Positions 47,501-59,567 of a stretch of 64,000 bases of DNA are shown here, piece after piece. A program made the translations under genes and the position numbers. The notes below the pieces were generated by a model, which worked only from the letters and a program-made list of their open reading frames with translations, was not told the DNA's origin and made no database searches. The DNA is taken from the NCBI RefSeq assembly GCF_030936135.1, contig NC_082637.1, positions 10,429,001 to 10,493,000 of the forward strand, given 5' to 3'. The first letter of the stretch is position 1. Every line of letters starts with the position of its first letter. This DNA is from Gavia stellata (Eukaryota; Chordata; Aves; Gaviiformes; Gaviidae).

Positions 47501-48734
47501 GTCCTTCCAGTGTCCGTGCTGCTCTGCAACACGGCTTGCTGCATGGTTGTGTGGGCCATGGTGCTCTGCTCCATGTAATCTCAATTAGTCCCCAACCTCT
47601 GTCTTCCCAGCAAGCTGCCAAAGCAGTGCTCAGCCAGGCAGCATTTAGCTGCTGTGATCCTGGGATGGCCACCAATGTCAAGAGGGGCAAAGGAGGGGAT
47701 ATAGCTGTAATTTTTGGAAGCAATGCAGCAGCTCAGCTGCATAATACAGGGATTTAAAATACAGATGCCAGCCCCTGTGAGAAACCTGCATTAATCTTCT
47801 GTAGGTAATCCCAGGTCACAACCTCTTCCTCTATGCTAAATTGCTGGCTCTTCTGCTTCAGGGCTTCTGTGGCCCAGTAACAGGCGGGTTTGTCTGATGA
47901 GATGTGGTTCAAGGTTTGAAGCAATCCTTCTCACCGGAAAGCCTTGAAAGGATGTGGCAAGGATGCAATGTACTGCTAGAGATGAAAAGCACCTTAAAAT
48001 GAAGACCTTCCCATGCCTTCCCCTCAGGATCAAAGTAGCCCAGCTTGCCCTGTGGCACTGCCCATCTATGCAGATGTTTCTTTTGAACACACAGCCTGTG
48101 CTTGCTGAGCCAAGCAGCAGCCAGGTGACAAAGCCTACTTCATTCTAGGTAAGAGTGGCCATACCCTGTGTAAGCTTGAAGGGAGAATGGAAAAGTAAAG
48201 GAAGAGCCCAGGCAAAACTGACAGTTTATACCCTCAGATGATTACACAGATGCTAAAAGTCAGAGCATGAAACTGCCATGGGAATATCCCAAATGAGCCC
48301 TTCAATGCTCTCTTCCCTCCCATTAGCACTCACTATCCCAGCTGCACTCCTAAGTTCCTTAATTCTACTAACAGGGGATGGTGCTGTTGGGCCACCAAAT
48401 CTTTTTACGTGTTCCCTGTGGCAGCATGCAGATTGAGAAGCCAGTTGTGTGAGAGTCAGCTGCCAAATAACTGGGAAACACATCCTTGCCAAACATCTTC
48501 CCCCAAAGCTGTTTGATCTACTAACCTCCACCCCGCAGCCTTCTGGCACATGCAAGCAATGTCAGAAGCTGGTAAACTGAGGGAAAGCAGAGTAGTACTT
48601 TGAAAATATGTGTAACATTTCTATAGCATGCTTTTTGCATCTTGCTTGCAGAGCTATCCTATCAATGGTGCCCATCACACACTTGGCAACATCCATGCAG
48701 GGTGGTTCTAGCATCTTGCGAAGGCAGGTTTCTC

Positions 48735-48860
48735 CCCTATGCTGCAGAAGGGAATGGAAAGCAAGAGGGGATGTGACTTGCCTGAGGTTAAATCAAATGT
48801 GTACCACGTGCCAACAGTAGCAAGGGACCCCAGATCTCATTTCTGTGCTCTAACAGTCCA
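48735..48860 (+). mobile_element. MIR-like SINE fragment
   Basis: 'gaggggatgtgacttgcctgaggtt', then 'cagtagcaagggaccccagatctc', follow the MIR order 'taagtgacttgcccaaggtc' and 'gggattcgaacccaggtct'. Old and diverged. Confidence 0.5.
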
Positions 48861-51373
48861 GCAGGCTCTCTGCAGTAGTATCTGGCTGCGGTGCCAGCTC
48901 AGGGACACGGTGTTTCTGGTGTGTGCATCTGAAAGCAAGCTTTGCTCCCTGCTGGTATCAGCACTGCACTGAGATAGATTAACTCGGACAACTGGGATCT
49001 GCCATAGGCCAAGACAGCACTTGGCAACCTTTCTAGTTACCGCTTGTTTTCCTTTTCCTTTCATTCCATTTGGTGCCTAGCTGGTTCCTTCCTTTCTTCA
49101 AAAGCATCTTCATGTTTCTGTTGAGTCACATACAGGGCGCTGTACGTTTCAAGCCTCCTGCATGCCGTTGTACAGCTTGCAGGCCAGCCTGAGGACAGAC
49201 TCTGCATGAAGAGGAAAGGATTCTGCTCAGGATCACAGACCAATGTGTCAGCCAGCACACAGCTAAGCAGAGCAGGTGCCTCCTTTTGGGAAAGGAGCTG
49301 GAGAGGCAAACCAGAAACAGCTGAGTCCATCCTGTCCATAGGGGAGCATCCTGAAGTCCCTTTCAAAGTCCATGCAGCAGGCCTGGTTGCCTGCTTTTCC
49401 AGTCGCAAGGCATCTGCAGGCAAGACAGCCAGAATAGCATAGGAGACCCAATGGCCAAGCGTACATGTTGGGGGTAGACATGCAGCAACATCAGATATGA
49501 TCCAGTGGCTCTTCCAAGGATTGGCTTCAAGATATATCCGTAAGACATCAAATGAGCCTTTGGGATGGTCATCTGGACATCAGCCTCCTTTCAACCAAAG
49601 TTCATTTACAACGACCAGAAAAGCTGACTAGACCATGCTATCTAAAGACCTTCCTCAACACTAGGAGGGAGTTCCTCCTCACACAGACATCTGGAAACAG
49701 GGAGTTTGCTGACTGGAGAGACAGAGTTGAGTGCTGAGACCCTGGAGTTCAAAGTCAGCTCACATTAAAGGGCAAAACTAACATCTGATAAAAGGAAACG
49801 ACTTGCTTAAACTCAGGTAATTTGGTGACTGAAATGACATAAAATCCTAACAAAAAGCCAGGCTTTAGGAGGCATCAAATGCAAATTCCTTTGTGGAGGC
49901 ACCAGCGTCAATATCCTTAAATCCTATTTGCATGGTAATTTAGATGGACAGTGATGCAGCCTTTCATACTCCATGGTGCTCCTCCCCTTGGTATTCTGTA
50001 CAACTTTGGACTGAAAATGGGGCCTGAGAAGACCATCTGGTTTGGTGCAAAGACTGGAACAAAGAACAATTTGCTTTCTTGCATGCAATCTGCATTTAGG
50101 AGGGTGCCCATCAGCTCTACAGATTTTAGGGTTTTATAATGCTGCAACAGAGTCAGAGTCTGTGCTCTTTGCTTTTGCCTTCTCCAGGGCATGGCGGCAG
50201 AGACTGGTCTAAGGAGAGCAGTGCCAGAACAGCCATGTATGTCTACACACCTTCCCAGGAAGTCACCACAGCGTAACCTCCTGTGAGGGCACAGGAAAAC
50301 CTTCTGGCTGAAGCAAAGGTCTGAAGATGAGACCAGATAGGTGGAGGCAGCCCAATCTGTGGTTAATACATACTGACAGGCTGTCAGCCATATTCCATAA
50401 TGAGCCAACAAACACGCCGCATAGTCATAACCTGCATAAGGGGCTGCAGTTCAGAAGGGTTAGTGTTCAATTTTCTATGATAGCCACATGTGCATTGCCT
50501 TAATCCATTCAGCCTTCCTGATAATGACCCTACACAGGTAACTACTTTTCCCCACCCTTTCTACTTTATTCCCCTAATAAAATATATGAACACAAAGCAT
50601 AGAGAGGAGAAGCCAAAAAATTGCCATTTTACGGTCCTGTACCGTCATGCCAAACCAGCTATTTGTGCAACCAACTCCTTCTGTGCGCAGGGAAAAACAC
50701 TTGGCTTGTGCTTCGGTCTGTATTTGGAGGAAGCACTCGATGTAACATTTAAATTCATCTCCCCCCCTCCCTAAAGGGTTGTGCTAGAAGCAGATGCACA
50801 TCACACAACGCAAAGGGCTGAGGGCAGTTGCAGGGTTGCAGGGTTGAGGAATGCCTCAGGGCACATGGCAGGCAAAAATCAGCAATAGGGGCAATAAAAG
50901 GACTTGGTCGTGGTGCCATGGGGCAGTGGTTATCAGGGAAGGTCTGTCCTTCAGAGGAGAGGTGTTAATGCTGGGAGACAGTGTTAGCGAGCCTCATTCT
51001 GTCTTAGACCGAACATGAAGGCAGCATGATGGAGACCTGTGGGACTTGCAGTCCTCTGTGACTGACCCATGTAAACAGATGGCTTGTTGCTCTAGCAGGC
51101 ACACTGAAATGCTCCGAGCTCCTGAGCAAGGGCTGCAAGAAAGGCTGAGCCTGTGCAGCCTGGCTGGAAGGCACAGAGACTGACCCAGGAGGATAAATGC
51201 GATGAAGACGTTGCATGGTACCAATACTGAACTGCAAAGTTCCTCTTTAGAAGAGTGAAGATTAAAGAGGCTTGGTCATGTCCTATAGGATTTGGTTTGA
51301 CCATGGTGTTTCTGCTAGATTTTGACTACGTTCCCCATAAAAAAAAAGACTCCTTAAGGAATGTTTTTTCCCT

Positions 51374-51379
51374 TTTATT
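51374..51379 (-). terminator. FAM219A: Candidate proximal poly(A) signal of FAM219A
   Basis: The minus strand reads AATAAA in an A-rich stretch, about 2.1 kb after the stop codon. It would give a 3' UTR of ordinary length. Confidence 0.35.
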
Positions 51380-53487
51380 TTTTCTTTCTACACAGCATTG
51401 TTAAAGCTCTTCCCCCACCTCCAGACAACTTGGTAACCTCAACCTGAGCTACCCCTGGAGAGGAAAGCAGGCACACAAAGGAAGAGGCAAAGAATTGGAG
51501 ACCTGATGCTTTGTGCTGCTTTAGGAACATTTTGGAAATATTCCCCCTCAGCATTACCAGGTGGTGAAAAAGGGAGAGAAATTCACTTGAGGAACGCTCT
51601 CCCTAGAGGAGCTGGCAAGTTAACCAGCGCTTCTGCACAAGGAGGCAGGGATGCTCAGTAAACAGCACCACTCAGTCCTTCTTCTACAGCCTGGAGCCAG
51701 GGTGGCAGCGTGCGGTTTTAGGGAGGGAGGGCAAACATAGCTTTAACAGTTGCCCATACCAGGTAGTGAATAATAAAGCACAAGAATCTTGTATGCCTGC
51801 TCTTTTGCACATGCTGTGGATGGTATTGTGCTCTGCACTGCACAGAGTGAAACCTCAGGATGTTAAATAAATCTCCTCCTAATCATGAAGACGACTTCTT
51901 AAAGACTCAGCTCACTTCATGTAGAGTTCAGATGGGGGATCTGTCTGTCAGGGTGGAGGTCAGGCTCTGCCTTGTGACTCAGGAATTCTGATGGGAAGCT
52001 CAGAATTGCTCTCGATTTTTCCCTTCCCCAGGCTATAAAGCAAGTGATGACCCAAGACAGGCGGTCCTTCCTCCTGGCAGGGTAGGAAAACACACAGTCA
52101 TGCCTATGGCAAAAAATCTCAGCACTGAGAAAAATGCCAGCCCATCTCTCTCCTGAGACCCACATATACTGAAGCCAGCAGTGTAAGACCAGCCAGGGAG
52201 AGGACACATTTCCTAATTGATAAATGATTTTGCATTCAAAACAATCTGCTGGTAAACTGGCTATTCAGTCCAGCAACCTAACGTAACGCTAGGTTTCCTG
52301 ACTATTCCAGCACCAAATAAACACGATTGCTCCCAACATGGGACAGTTCTAACACAGACCAAGCCTGGTTCACAAGTGGGCAGAGATCAGATAAACAGTA
52401 GTTTCATCTCATGTTTTTTTTCAGCTGAATCTGTTCATAATCCTGCTGTTGCTGAAAACTCCCCTAAAGTCTGACACCACCACACCGACACCTTCAGCAT
52501 TAACAAATCTCTCCCACAGGCACCAAGGGACACAGTGTCAAGAGAATATCAACAGTCGTGCACTGTAAAAATGTGCCTTCTTCAACTAGCTTTTCCAGCA
52601 CTGACCTTCAGACTGTACAGCTCCAGTCCTGTCTCGCGCAGGACTCATTTTTTCTTAGTTGAACAAAGTTTAAGATTTTTGGAAGCAGATGGGCCTCACA
52701 GGAATTAAGTACAGGCTGACGTCAGTATATGTGACTGGACTGAACTCAGGAGCATGGTATTCTTGGGCAAGGACTGAATCCCTAAAGAGCGAGTATGGAT
52801 TGCAGATTGAATCCGATGTGCGATGTGTTTGGTGATAATCTAATGTGGAGCTAAGGGTAGACTGCATTGGATGTGTGACATGACAACTCTAGCTAGTACT
52901 TACAGTGAAATGCCACCTATTTGTCCTCTTTGCAAGTGAATGAATTGTGTCCTGCTAGTCCTGGCTAGCCTTGCCATCAGAAAGGACGCCCTGCTCCATT
53001 CATTCGTATGCTCCAGTTACGTTATCATTTTGGTTATGCAAATGAAACAGGTTTAGTGAATGAATTAAGAACTGACCTCCTCTCACTAGTAAAACCCTCT
53101 GACACCTCAGACTCACCCCTGATCTCGCAGATGGATTGGTTTTGGTGGACAGGATTACCTGCAGCCCCATCTGACCCTTCACATTCTGGAACAGACACCT
53201 TACAAAACATCCCCAGTGCCTACACAAACCAAGGAGGTATCTCTGGACTCCTCTGCATTCGCCCTCCAGGCCAGTCAGTTCTGCCAGGCGCTGCCTGGCA
53301 CTTTGAGCAACTTCTCTTTCGTTTAACCACAGTTTAAAATAACTTATCAACCAATCATAAAATGAATTTTTTGGTTTCTCCTGGCTCCATGAACACAAAG
53401 AGGTGCACGTCCTACCATAGGAGGAAGCAATGGCTGTTAAGTTTTACAGTTATAGTGGAAAGCACTGATCACAGCCTGCCGGCTTCA

Positions 53488-53646
53488 CTACTGGATGTGA
53501 CAGGCGGTGGAGGAGGTGGCTTGGCAACACATGCAGGTAGGGTTGACCGATTTAGGGGGGATTAGGTCGAGGTCCTCGTCATCTGGGATCTCATCTAACC
53601 GGTACCCATCCTTTAGCAGCTGGATGTTCAAGTCTTGGTTGATCTG
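53488..53646 (-). CDS. FAM219A: FAM219A last coding exon
   Basis: Encodes QINQDLNIQLLKDGY to TACHIQ, TAG at 53488-53490. The acceptor is a tandem TAGCAG, so the first Gln may be included or skipped. Confidence 0.95.
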   Translation of the reverse strand, partial: QINQDLNIQLLKDGYRLDEIPDDEDLDLIPPKSVNPTCMCCQATSSTACHIQ

Positions 53647-56600
53647 CTACAAAGAGACAAACAGTCAAACACTTGAGACTTCTTACTTCTGATGGTCGGA
53701 AGATGAAGGAGGTCCCTTATTCTGGAGTATAGTTCCCCATTACTAGCAGCTGCCCCACCAATGAAAGAGTCCCAGTTTTTGACCACAGGTGAGGGCTGCC
53801 TTCTGTTCTAGCTTCTTCCAGAATAGGAATATCCTGAATGAGATATTCCAGAGTAGCAAGTCAATACACTATTTCATTCTGGAATAACCTTTCCATGAAG
53901 GCAAGCCCTCATTTAAAGTAATGTAATAATAACGTTAATAAACCAACTGGCAGCTAGGCAGTCCCTCCTCTCAGTCTGGGGCACACTATAGCAGCTGAAA
54001 GGTCGTAATGCCTCTTGGCTCTTTGTAATCTCAGATTCAAATGCTGTCTAACCAGATCTGAGGGAACAACACTTCATCAGGGCCCAGAGATGGCCCAGAT
54101 CATTTGATCAGGTCACTGCTTTTGGCTATTTCTCTGTGTTTCAGACGCATTTTGCCCAAGGAAGGAATACAAGGGGAGAGAGTTCCCAGAAGCTTGTGTG
54201 CAGAATGGCTGCTCAGCATCCTGGATGTAAAATCAGATCCCGCAGAAGCAGTAGCCAGAGGCTGAGCAACTAATTCAGGAGAGAGCTTGGGAATACATTC
54301 AGAAACAATGCAGAGGGATTAACAAACCTGAGCTTCCTGCCTTTTCTCTTTGAAAGAGCAAGAGTTCATAACTGCAAGTCCTCCCTGGAATTTCTGCCTG
54401 CTTCAAGTGAACATGCACTGGGTGACCCTGACTGCCCCAAGAACTGGAAATCACAGCACACCCTCAGATCCTTTATTTGTGTCTTTGGCAAACATATGGT
54501 TGCTGAGTGGGCGTGACAGACAGGTTGATGCTTTTGCACCACATGGGCCAGCACCGCAGGACTAAGCAGAACTGGGAAAAGCTTGAGTGAAGCCAAAGGC
54601 AGCTGTGAAAACAACCAATGGGCAGATCTCTGTGCCACAGCAGTGCGGGCATGGAGCCAACTGGATCACCAGGGAAGAAAGAAACATGACACAGTTTCTG
54701 CCATGGCCCTTTGCAGACTCACGAAGTCTACACCACTGGTAAATTCATTGTGTAGCCATTTCTGGCAGTACAAGGCCACTCTAAGCCATTTCTGGCTGCT
54801 CTACTATTAGCCTTATGGCAAGGATGGCAGGGGAGGGTATAACTCACCTCAGCTGATGAGTATCCCGAGGAGGAATATCTGGACATGTCAAAGTCATCAT
54901 CACTGCAGGGAAGGGCAAGATATAGCAAAGAAGGAAACAGTTAGAGATACCTGTATTCCCTGGTTAGCCCTATCTTTCTCGTGACATGAAGCTGTCCTTG
55001 AGGCACGGAGAAATTACATCAAGGGAGCCTGGAGAGCAACTTTCATCCATGACCCTCAGATCTTTCCATCACAGTGCTCTTCACTCACGTCTCTTCCTAC
55101 TTGTTTACACACACAGACCAGTTACGGCATATGCCAAAGGGCACAGCAAAGAAAAGTGCGAGCAGCCTGCAAGAGCAGTTTCAGCAGGAGTTAGCTTCAG
55201 TGCTGCACTCCGGCATGAAAACTTGCTCGCACCATAATGTACATCATATTATTAACACTTTGCATACCTGTCCGTATCCAGGGCTACCAGTGGCTTTTCA
55301 TCTGGACTCTGGTCTAATGATGAATAGCCCTTATTGGGAACGACGAGCCTGAAATAATTAAATGTTGTCCGTTAACCACACAGTAAAGCTCAGTACCACA
55401 CATAGTCTAGGGCAAATCTAAACGATAGTTAGGCTTTTGCCGTTTCACTTCCTTGCAAGCCCTCCCTTATTGGTGAAAACATTTAAATGGGTGCAATTCA
55501 GAGGAAGCAAGCTGTGTCTCTGGGTAGCTTACAGCAGTTTCACAGGGATGAATGCTGGACATGCCTTGGGAACATGCTCCTCCCTGGAAGAAAAAACTGT
55601 TGGGACGCTCTGCGCGTCATTCTGGTGAACCTGTTCAGCTACCACTGTTTGTCATAACAGATTGCTCAATTTTATGTTGCTTTTTTTTCCTAGCAATGAG
55701 TACATGACACTAGCAACAAATAAATAGGAGAAGGAGGTTAGGGGAAGGCAGAGGCTCAGTGCTCCTACTATTCTACTGTTGGAAATCATGGATGTGGTCT
55801 TTCTGCCTGAGTGCCTACCCAGCCCACCCCAACACAACATTTCTGAGGTCTCAGTCCTAAATTTAGTAATATGAGAAATACGAGCTGGTGGGTGCAGCGT
55901 AAGACCCCAGTCAGACTAGCACTTTTTAAATCCCATTAGTTTATAATGACTTTCACTTCATCAGAACTGTTACAAAGGCTGACGATGACTTTGCACCTTT
56001 AATTGCCTGAGAGAGTTTGTGAAATGGAATACAGGCTTCAGAGCTTCTAGGATAAGGAAAATGCATTAATACAATGGTATCTAGTTCACAACGGAGTTCT
56101 TTCATCCACAAAACTGCACAAAGACTTTGGTTCATACTTAAAATAAGATCAACCAAACCAAGCAAATGGAGGAAGATTCTGTGTTCAGCCGGTAGGAACC
56201 ATAAGAGTCATGAATATCTCCTTGTTCAGTGGGTTAACTCAGGTTTTCTCCCAAATGAAGAACTGGTCTTTAACAACACACACAGAAGCACAATGACGCT
56301 TCACTAAGAGTTTGGGAAATAAAAATCTAAAGATGATAATCCATCTCATCCATACCCCGACTGGTCTCTAACTACCTGAAATGTTTTTCTGCTTCGCTCA
56401 GAAAATTTCAGGAAGCCATTACAATTTCAGCAATACAAAGACCTTCCAGGCAGTAAAGATGGGTAGGCGCAGATATATAGGTTCATGACTAGTTGGATTT
56501 TCTTATTGTGTTCATTTAAACACAAGATTAAATAAATTAATTTTAAAACTGATGCACAATTTCCAACCTGTTGCACCAGGGGACTAGAGAAAATGGGATC

Positions 56601-59567
56601 CACTTGCAAAATTCAATAACCCTACTCATAACACTGGGATGGTCCTTCTTCTTCTAAAGCATGTAGGAAGGAAGTCAATTTACAAAGATGTCTGGAACTG
56701 AAGCTGTGATCTGGCAGCAGCAGCTTGCCCATACAGATATCAGAAATACTGATTTCCATGCTCACTCTCCAGTTTTCAAGTCACTGTTCCATATATAGTC
56801 ACTGACAGTTGTTACTATATCATGAGTGAACAAAGCACTATCAGGGGATCTAGGAGAAGAACGTGTTGTGGTGCTATTTACTTGATTAAAAAAAAATCGC
56901 TACATATTTTTCTTGCAAAATGTCTTTTTTCTTAATAACACAGAACTTCAATTTTTCTGCAATAGACAAAAACTGTGATAATGTCTCTGCCCCTAATCTA
57001 AGTCTTTCCCTCACATCCTGATTGTCCTTATTTTCGCTTCCCACTGTCCTTGGAACAAAGCTGGGTAGCAGTTGTAGCTGCCTTCATCCGCAGCTGTCCC
57101 AGTATGAGCTTCTTGTCTTGGTGTTTTTGCTCACTTAACACGAAATATGTTGTGATTGAGTTTAGGTTATCCTCAGAATGGACTGCAATATCTGGCTGTG
57201 CCCAAGTGGTGCAGATGGTGTTGTGGTCTCTGCCTATGTTCATAGCAAGTGTGCCAGCAGCACCCCAACCTTGTTCACATTTTATTTGCTCTTAGGGAGA
57301 CTGAGCATATTATGGATCCAGATTCTTTCACCTCTAAGGCTGGCTGTGCCCCTGCCCCAGCAGAAGATGGAATGGTGAAGGCAACTTGGTACTAGAGACT
57401 GGATGTCAGAAATTCATACAGATAATACAAAAGAACAGAAGTCTTGGGGAAGGAGGAGGAGGTAGAGTCTAGGAGCGGCAATGTGGTTTGCCTGAATGAA
57501 GCAAAATATATTTGATGAGAACAGCACAACTGTTATAAAGGGGGAAATGGCTTTAGCTTATTCTGCTCCTGCAGAGACCAGAGGAAGCCAACAGTTCAGA
57601 CTTAAACCATAACCTGGATGTTTTGCAGCGTACCTCACTGGAGTATCTCCCAATATACTGCAACTGTTATATTGTGAAAAGAAGCTCCTTCAACAATCTT
57701 GTGGCATTTCTGCCTTCCTGGGATTGCCGTGTCTGTGGCAAGACAGATTGAACCATTCTGAGGTATTACTAGGTCTGTGCTTGTGGTGCAGCTTGGTTCC
57801 CAGAAAGACAGGGGAGCTGCGGGATGAAGGGACTTGGGCCAGCGAGACCCTGTGCCAGACACCTCCCATCCATATGGGAACAACAGAGCTCGGCTACATC
57901 TGCTACGAAAGCAATGGCTGCAAACCTCTGTTTTGCAGATCCCGAGGGATGCTTCTAAAAGCTGTATGAAAAGTGACTAAGAAAAGCAAGTCTACTGCCA
58001 GCAGGCTTCGCTTGGATGTGGAGGGGTCTATGTGCCCTCTACACAGTGCTCAGGGTCCACAAATGGAATAAAACTGAGCTGGCTGTTTGAAAGCTTTTGT
58101 CAATAGGTGTCACTACTCTGTTCTTCCCCACTCAAATCACTCTTTTTTCCACTGGCAGCTCGAAAACAACAACTTCACCAAGCAGAAGTCACTACTTTTA
58201 CAGGTAGGCACTTGTACTTATCCCATCTTCTCTCCCTTACCATCTTGCTCTCAAGCAGCAAATCTGCTACCATTGCTCTTGGGAAGCTAGCATGCAGCCT
58301 ACTGCCAAAAACACCCAAGTCTTTTCAGCTTGTATGTGGAAGACAAGGAGGAACAGGGGGCATGGAAAACCCAGCTGAGAGCATTTGCTGAATTTCTTGC
58401 TGCCACGAAGGGCCTGGCTCCTTTACATGGTCTCAACAACCAAACAGAGCAGGGAGCAATGCAGCGTATTCCACCAACTTCATAGGCACTTACAAATAAA
58501 ACTTGACAAAGTCCTGGCATGATTTGTGACTACTATTTGGGTTTTGGGAATTAATGTGAACAAAGAACTTCATCTGTTGGATGTGTTGCATACAGAAAGG
58601 CTCTGACCTGCCGCTCCTACATGGTAATCTATGCAACTTTCTCATTCATCAGTAAACACTCTGCATTCACGCAGATTCTTCTGTCATTTTAAGTGAGGTT
58701 CTCCACTAAAAACTACCACCTTTCTAGTAGCATACAAAGCATGTAATCTTGTGGGCTCAGGGGGTTCCTGCCTCCTGAATGCAGTTAAGTAATACATTGG
58801 TGTACTGAAGCATGCATGGAGAAAATAGAAATACTTTAAAAGAAAGTATTCAGCTAGGAACATCTTTGTTTACAGCGGTTTGTAGCACTGTCTGATACTG
58901 TTGTGCAGAGATGTGCCAAAGCAGCTCCAGCAAAGTATGACCATGCTGTTCAAAGTGTGGAGGAGGTGTATAGCAAAGCACACAGAGATGGATTATTTAC
59001 AAGCCTTCATTAAGTCATTCAGTATGGGGAAGGGGTCATCATCAAAAAGGAGCATGGGAACTACTGTGATAAAAGCAGTCAAGGCAGAACTAAGCTCTAA
59101 ACCAGTCTTGCATTACACGAAGCAGCTCATACCTCTCCCCCGGCAGGATTTTGTGTTACATGAGGCTACCCAGAACATGCAAGACAGGCATATCAAACCC
59201 CTGATTTCGACCAAGCTGGGATGCCTCTGCCTTCTGTAGGCTGCACTGTCCCTGGTCCTGAGCTCAGCTGTCCCTGCATCTCCTCAGGGGATGGGATGCA
59301 ACACAGCACGGAGTGTTCGGGCCTGCCAGCTCCAGAAAGGGCCATCACTGCTGTCGCAGCATGTTTGGCAGAAGGTGAATGGCAATAAACATCATCCTTG
59401 CCCATCCTAAGGCCATTAGGGATTGAAGCTTAGAGCACAGCTGAGTGCATTTCCAGTCCTTTACCTTGTTCGTGCCATCACATTGTTCTTCTTGGGCTGC
59501 TGATTAACTGGGCTTCCCATGTTGCCGTTCTTCAGGGAGCCCTTCCGAGCCAGCTCCCTCTGCTTCT
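53488..59567 (-). CDS. FAM219A: FAM219A, 3' four coding exons (5' end beyond window)
   Basis: Exons 59567-59465, 55348-55268, 54902-54848 and 53646-53488 join in frame to about 132 residues from KQRELARKGSLKNGN to the ending TACHIQ, nearly identical to human FAM219A (185 residues). The first about 53 residues are not found in the window, so the first coding exon lies past 64000. The protein is small, soluble and of unknown function, with a serine- and acid-rich middle (DTDSDDDFDMSRYSSSGYSSAE) and a cysteine-rich end (CMCCQATSSTAC). No enzyme domain, signal or membrane segment is seen. All introns are GT-AG. The near-perfect protein conservation implies strong purifying selection. Confidence 0.95.
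53643..53650 (-). promoter_or_regulatory. FAM219A: Tandem NAGNAG splice acceptor in FAM219A
   Basis: The minus strand reads TTTGTAGCAG|ATC. Use of TAG gives ...SSAEQINQ; use of CAG gives ...SSAEINQ, a one-residue difference without frame change. Confidence 0.8.
54848..54902 (-). CDS. FAM219A: FAM219A coding exon with DDDFDMSRYSSS
   Basis: A 55-base exon, acceptor CCCTGCAG, donor GTGAGT. Encodes DDDFDMSRYSSSGYSSAE, phase 0 at its end. Confidence 0.95.
55268..55348 (-). CDS. FAM219A: FAM219A coding exon with LVVPNKGYSSLD
   Basis: Acceptor AATTATTTCAG, donor GTATGC. Encodes LVVPNKGYSSLDQSPDEKP and VALDTD; ends with two bases of the next Ser codon. Confidence 0.95.
59465..59567 (-). CDS. FAM219A: FAM219A coding exon with ELARKGSLKNGN
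   Basis: Acceptor CCATATGCAG, donor GTAAAG. Begins with the last two bases of a GAG codon and ends with AG of an AGG codon. Encodes KQRELARKGSLKNGN to NNVMART. Confidence 0.95.

Larger units (their letters stand above)
44490..53487 (-). other. FAM219A: FAM219A 3' UTR and/or downstream DNA
   Basis: No coding exon is recognised after the FAM219A stop. The far end (44.49-45.05 kb) looks like a vertebrate 3' UTR end: AT-rich, with a Pumilio-like TGTATAAT and an ATTAAA before a sharp change to GC-rich DNA. In human the FAM219A 3' end lies close to the SPMIP6 5' end, which favours the distal site here. A nearer site at 51.37 kb is also possible. Confidence 0.4.
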
